Assembly: GCA_039182125.1 (NCBI GenBank)
Contig: JBCDCH010000002.1
Coordinates: 58,984 to 122,983, forward strand
Direction of reading: 5' to 3'
Length of the DNA: 64,000 nt
DNA from: Planctomycetota bacterium
GTDB lineage: Bacteria; Planctomycetota; Phycisphaerae; Tepidisphaerales; Tepidisphaeraceae
In this document: positions 63,076 through 64,000 of the stretch, one piece after another
Numbering within the stretch: the stretch's first letter is position 1
Layout: the number at the start of each line of letters is the position of its first letter
Notes under the pieces: model-generated
Told to the model about the DNA's origin: nothing
Database searches by the model: none
The model's input: only the letters and a program-made list of their open reading frames with translations
Position numbers and translations under genes: made by a program

Positions 63076-63777
63076 TCACTTCGTGTCATACAGCGTGTTG
63101 TCTTCGCTGACCCAGCCGGTGTCCTCGGAGACGTTGGGGTCGTCGTTGTCGAAGCGTTCGCGGTGGGCGGCGGCGTGGCCATCAGGGTGGGCGAGGTTGG
63201 TGGCACCCTCATGGCGGAAGTGCTGCGTGCCGGCGAAACGGGCGGAGAAGCCGTTCTCGCGCGGCTCGGCGATGGGCGAGCGCATGTACTTGTTCGCCCC
63301 GCCACGCCAACCGCCGTCGCCGAAGAGCGCGGTCTTGCTCGATTGCTTGATCGCCACGAGCCTCGGCCCTTGCGTCCAGTCGGCGAACGGGTCACGGAAG
63401 CTCGCCAGATGCGAAGTGTTGTAGTTGTAACCCGTGTACGGGTCATCGGCGTTGGCGTTGCCCTCGAAGCTCGGACACTGTTGCACCAAACCTTGGCGCA
63501 CGCCCTGCCATAGCACGCCCGGCGTGTCGTCGGGCATGTAGTCCCACGAGGCGATCTGCGTCGTCCCGTTGTAGGCGTAGGCGATCGGCAACAAACCCCC
63601 GTTGTCATTGGCATACATCAGCGAAGCCCCGGCCATCTGCTTGAGATTGCTCAGGCAGTTGACCGACTTCGCGCTTGCTCGCGCCGACCCCAGCGAGGGC
63701 AGGAGCAGCGCGAGCAGCAGCGCGATGATGCCGATGACAACGAGCAGTTCGACGAGCGTGAACGCGGTGCGGCTCAA
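63076..63777 (-). CDS. Prepilin-type N-terminal cleavage/methylation domain protein (pseudopilin-like)
   Basis: A 233-residue protein. The class III signal is unusually short: [20 protein letters not shown], with a leader of only four residues and Ala in place of the usual Gly before the Phe; Glu5 is kept. The C-terminal domain has [20 protein letters not shown] and a late [20 protein letters not shown], the H-x-D-G-H motif frequent in planctomycete proteins of this type. The start is TTG at 63777, overlapping the TGA of the upstream PEP-CTERM reading frame (TTGA). Confidence 0.85.
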   Translation of the reverse strand: MSRTAFTLVELLVVIGIIALLLALLLPSLGSARASAKSVNCLSNLKQMAGASLMYANDNGGLLPIAYAYNGTTQIASWDYMPDDTPGVLWQGVRQGLVQQCPSFEGNANADDPYTGYNYNTSHLASFRDPFADWTQGPRLVAIKQSSKTALFGDGGWRGGANKYMRSPIAEPRENGFSARFAGTQHFRHEGATNLAHPDGHAAAHRERFDNDDPNVSEDTGWVSEDNTLYDTK

Positions 63778-63879
63778 CGCTTTCTCCTTAGGAAAAGCCC
63801 GCCCAGCAACAGGCTCAGCGCCGACGGTTCGGGGATGACGTCGGCGAAGCCGTCGATCTCGGGCGTAACACCGGAGCCG
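63774..63879 (-). CDS. C-terminal fragment of a PEP-CTERM protein
   Basis: On the minus strand the frame ends [20 protein letters not shown], then GGLFLRRKR and a stop. This is a PEP-CTERM signal: P-E-P, a hydrophobic stretch and a basic end, the mark for exosortase-dependent sorting. The part right of 63879 in the same frame no longer looks like this protein, because the sequence folds back into an inverted copy. The gene is coupled to the pseudopilin gene by TTGA. Confidence 0.65.
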
Positions 63880-64000
63880 GCGGGGCCGGCTTTGACTTCT
63901 CCTCGACAGGACTCTCGTCGATCCAGTTCGTGCGGATCACCAACCCCGTCGGCTCCGGTGTTACGCCCGAGATCGACGGCTTCGCCGACGTCATCCCCGA
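63829..64000. repeat. Perfect 51-bp inverted repeat reaching the window edge
   Basis: Positions 63829-63879 and 63950-64000 are exact reverse complements, with a 70-bp spacer, and pairing is still perfect at the last base of the window, so the arms may be longer. The left arm encodes the PEP-CTERM end on the minus strand, the right arm the same residues on the plus strand. Confidence 0.92.
63880..64000 (+). other. Plus-strand copy of the same PEP-CTERM protein region (fragment)
   Basis: Read on the plus strand this segment gives [38 protein letters not shown] and runs off the window. It looks like the natural sequence just before a PEP-CTERM signal, more so than the minus-strand extension at the same place. 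There is no start in the window. It is either a second inverted gene or an assembly fold-back. Confidence 0.5.

Noticed and set aside
63774..64000. A complete minus-strand PEP-CTERM gene reaching the window edge
   Set aside because: The frame stays open to the edge, but beyond 63879 it reads a low-quality string opposite a better plus-strand reading, consistent with the inverted repeat.

Overview
The window (about 64 kb, GC-rich, densely packed genes, many ATGA/GTGA start-stop overlaps) looks like a chromosomal segment of a Planctomycetota bacterium, probably of the Phycisphaerae type. The evidence is the combination of prepilin-type cleavage proteins, PEP-CTERM tails, a giant LEPR-XLL secreted protein, a planctomycete-style ECF sigma factor with a long C-terminal extension, type III glutamine synthetase and short palindromic intergenic repeats. 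The placement is an inference from gene content; no rRNA gene is present to confirm it.

Region 1 (1-12.0 kb, all minus strand) is a tightly coupled exopolysaccharide/O-antigen operon transcribed right to left: GT8, sulfotransferase, GT2, polysaccharide pyruvyl transferase, GT2, Wzx-like flippase, GT4, O-antigen ligase/polymerase, hexapeptide acyltransferase and three more GT4 enzymes, the last cut by the window edge. The predicted product is an acidic, possibly sulfated and pyruvylated surface glycan. Region 2 (12.1-16.3 kb) has tRNA-Val, a lipoprotein and tRNA-Ser on the plus strand, then a minus-strand group (mnmA, two unknown genes, a GT9 heptosyltransferase-like gene).

Region 3 (16.3-29.9 kb, plus strand) carries a DUF3592 protein, a pseudopilin-like protein, NAD-type isocitrate dehydrogenase, glutamine synthetase III, pabB-pabC-nif3, and an exported amidohydrolase pair with a methyltransferase between them. 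Region 4 (29.9-34.7 kb, minus strand) holds a redox operon (flavodoxin, F420-reductase-like protein, Tat-exported metallo-beta-lactamase-fold protein, aldo/keto reductase), a cytosolic HtrA-like protease and an FHA protein.

Region 5 (35.0-43.5 kb) is one 2,831-residue secreted mosaic protein. Region 6 (43.5-51.2 kb) contains housekeeping and small membrane genes: HAD hydrolase, truD, DUF4174 lipoprotein, an LDH-like dehydrogenase, MscS channel, alpha/beta hydrolase and yajQ.

Region 7 (51.3-56.1 kb) starts with the most unusual gene: an ECF sigma factor continuing in one frame through a predicted transmembrane helix and a long Pro/Ala/Thr-rich stretch into a C-terminal PEP-CTERM sorting signal. 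A coiled-coil protein, a PF10091-type glycosidase and a RarD-like transporter follow. Region 8 (56.1-60.1 kb, minus strand) is a Pnkp/Hen1 RNA-repair operon starting 26 bp downstream of a tRNA-Arg gene. Region 9 (60.1-64 kb) has two YbjQ-family proteins coupled to a PrsW-type intramembrane protease, cinA, a second pseudopilin-like gene, and a PEP-CTERM C-terminus that is part of a perfect inverted repeat running into the window edge, possibly an assembly fold-back.
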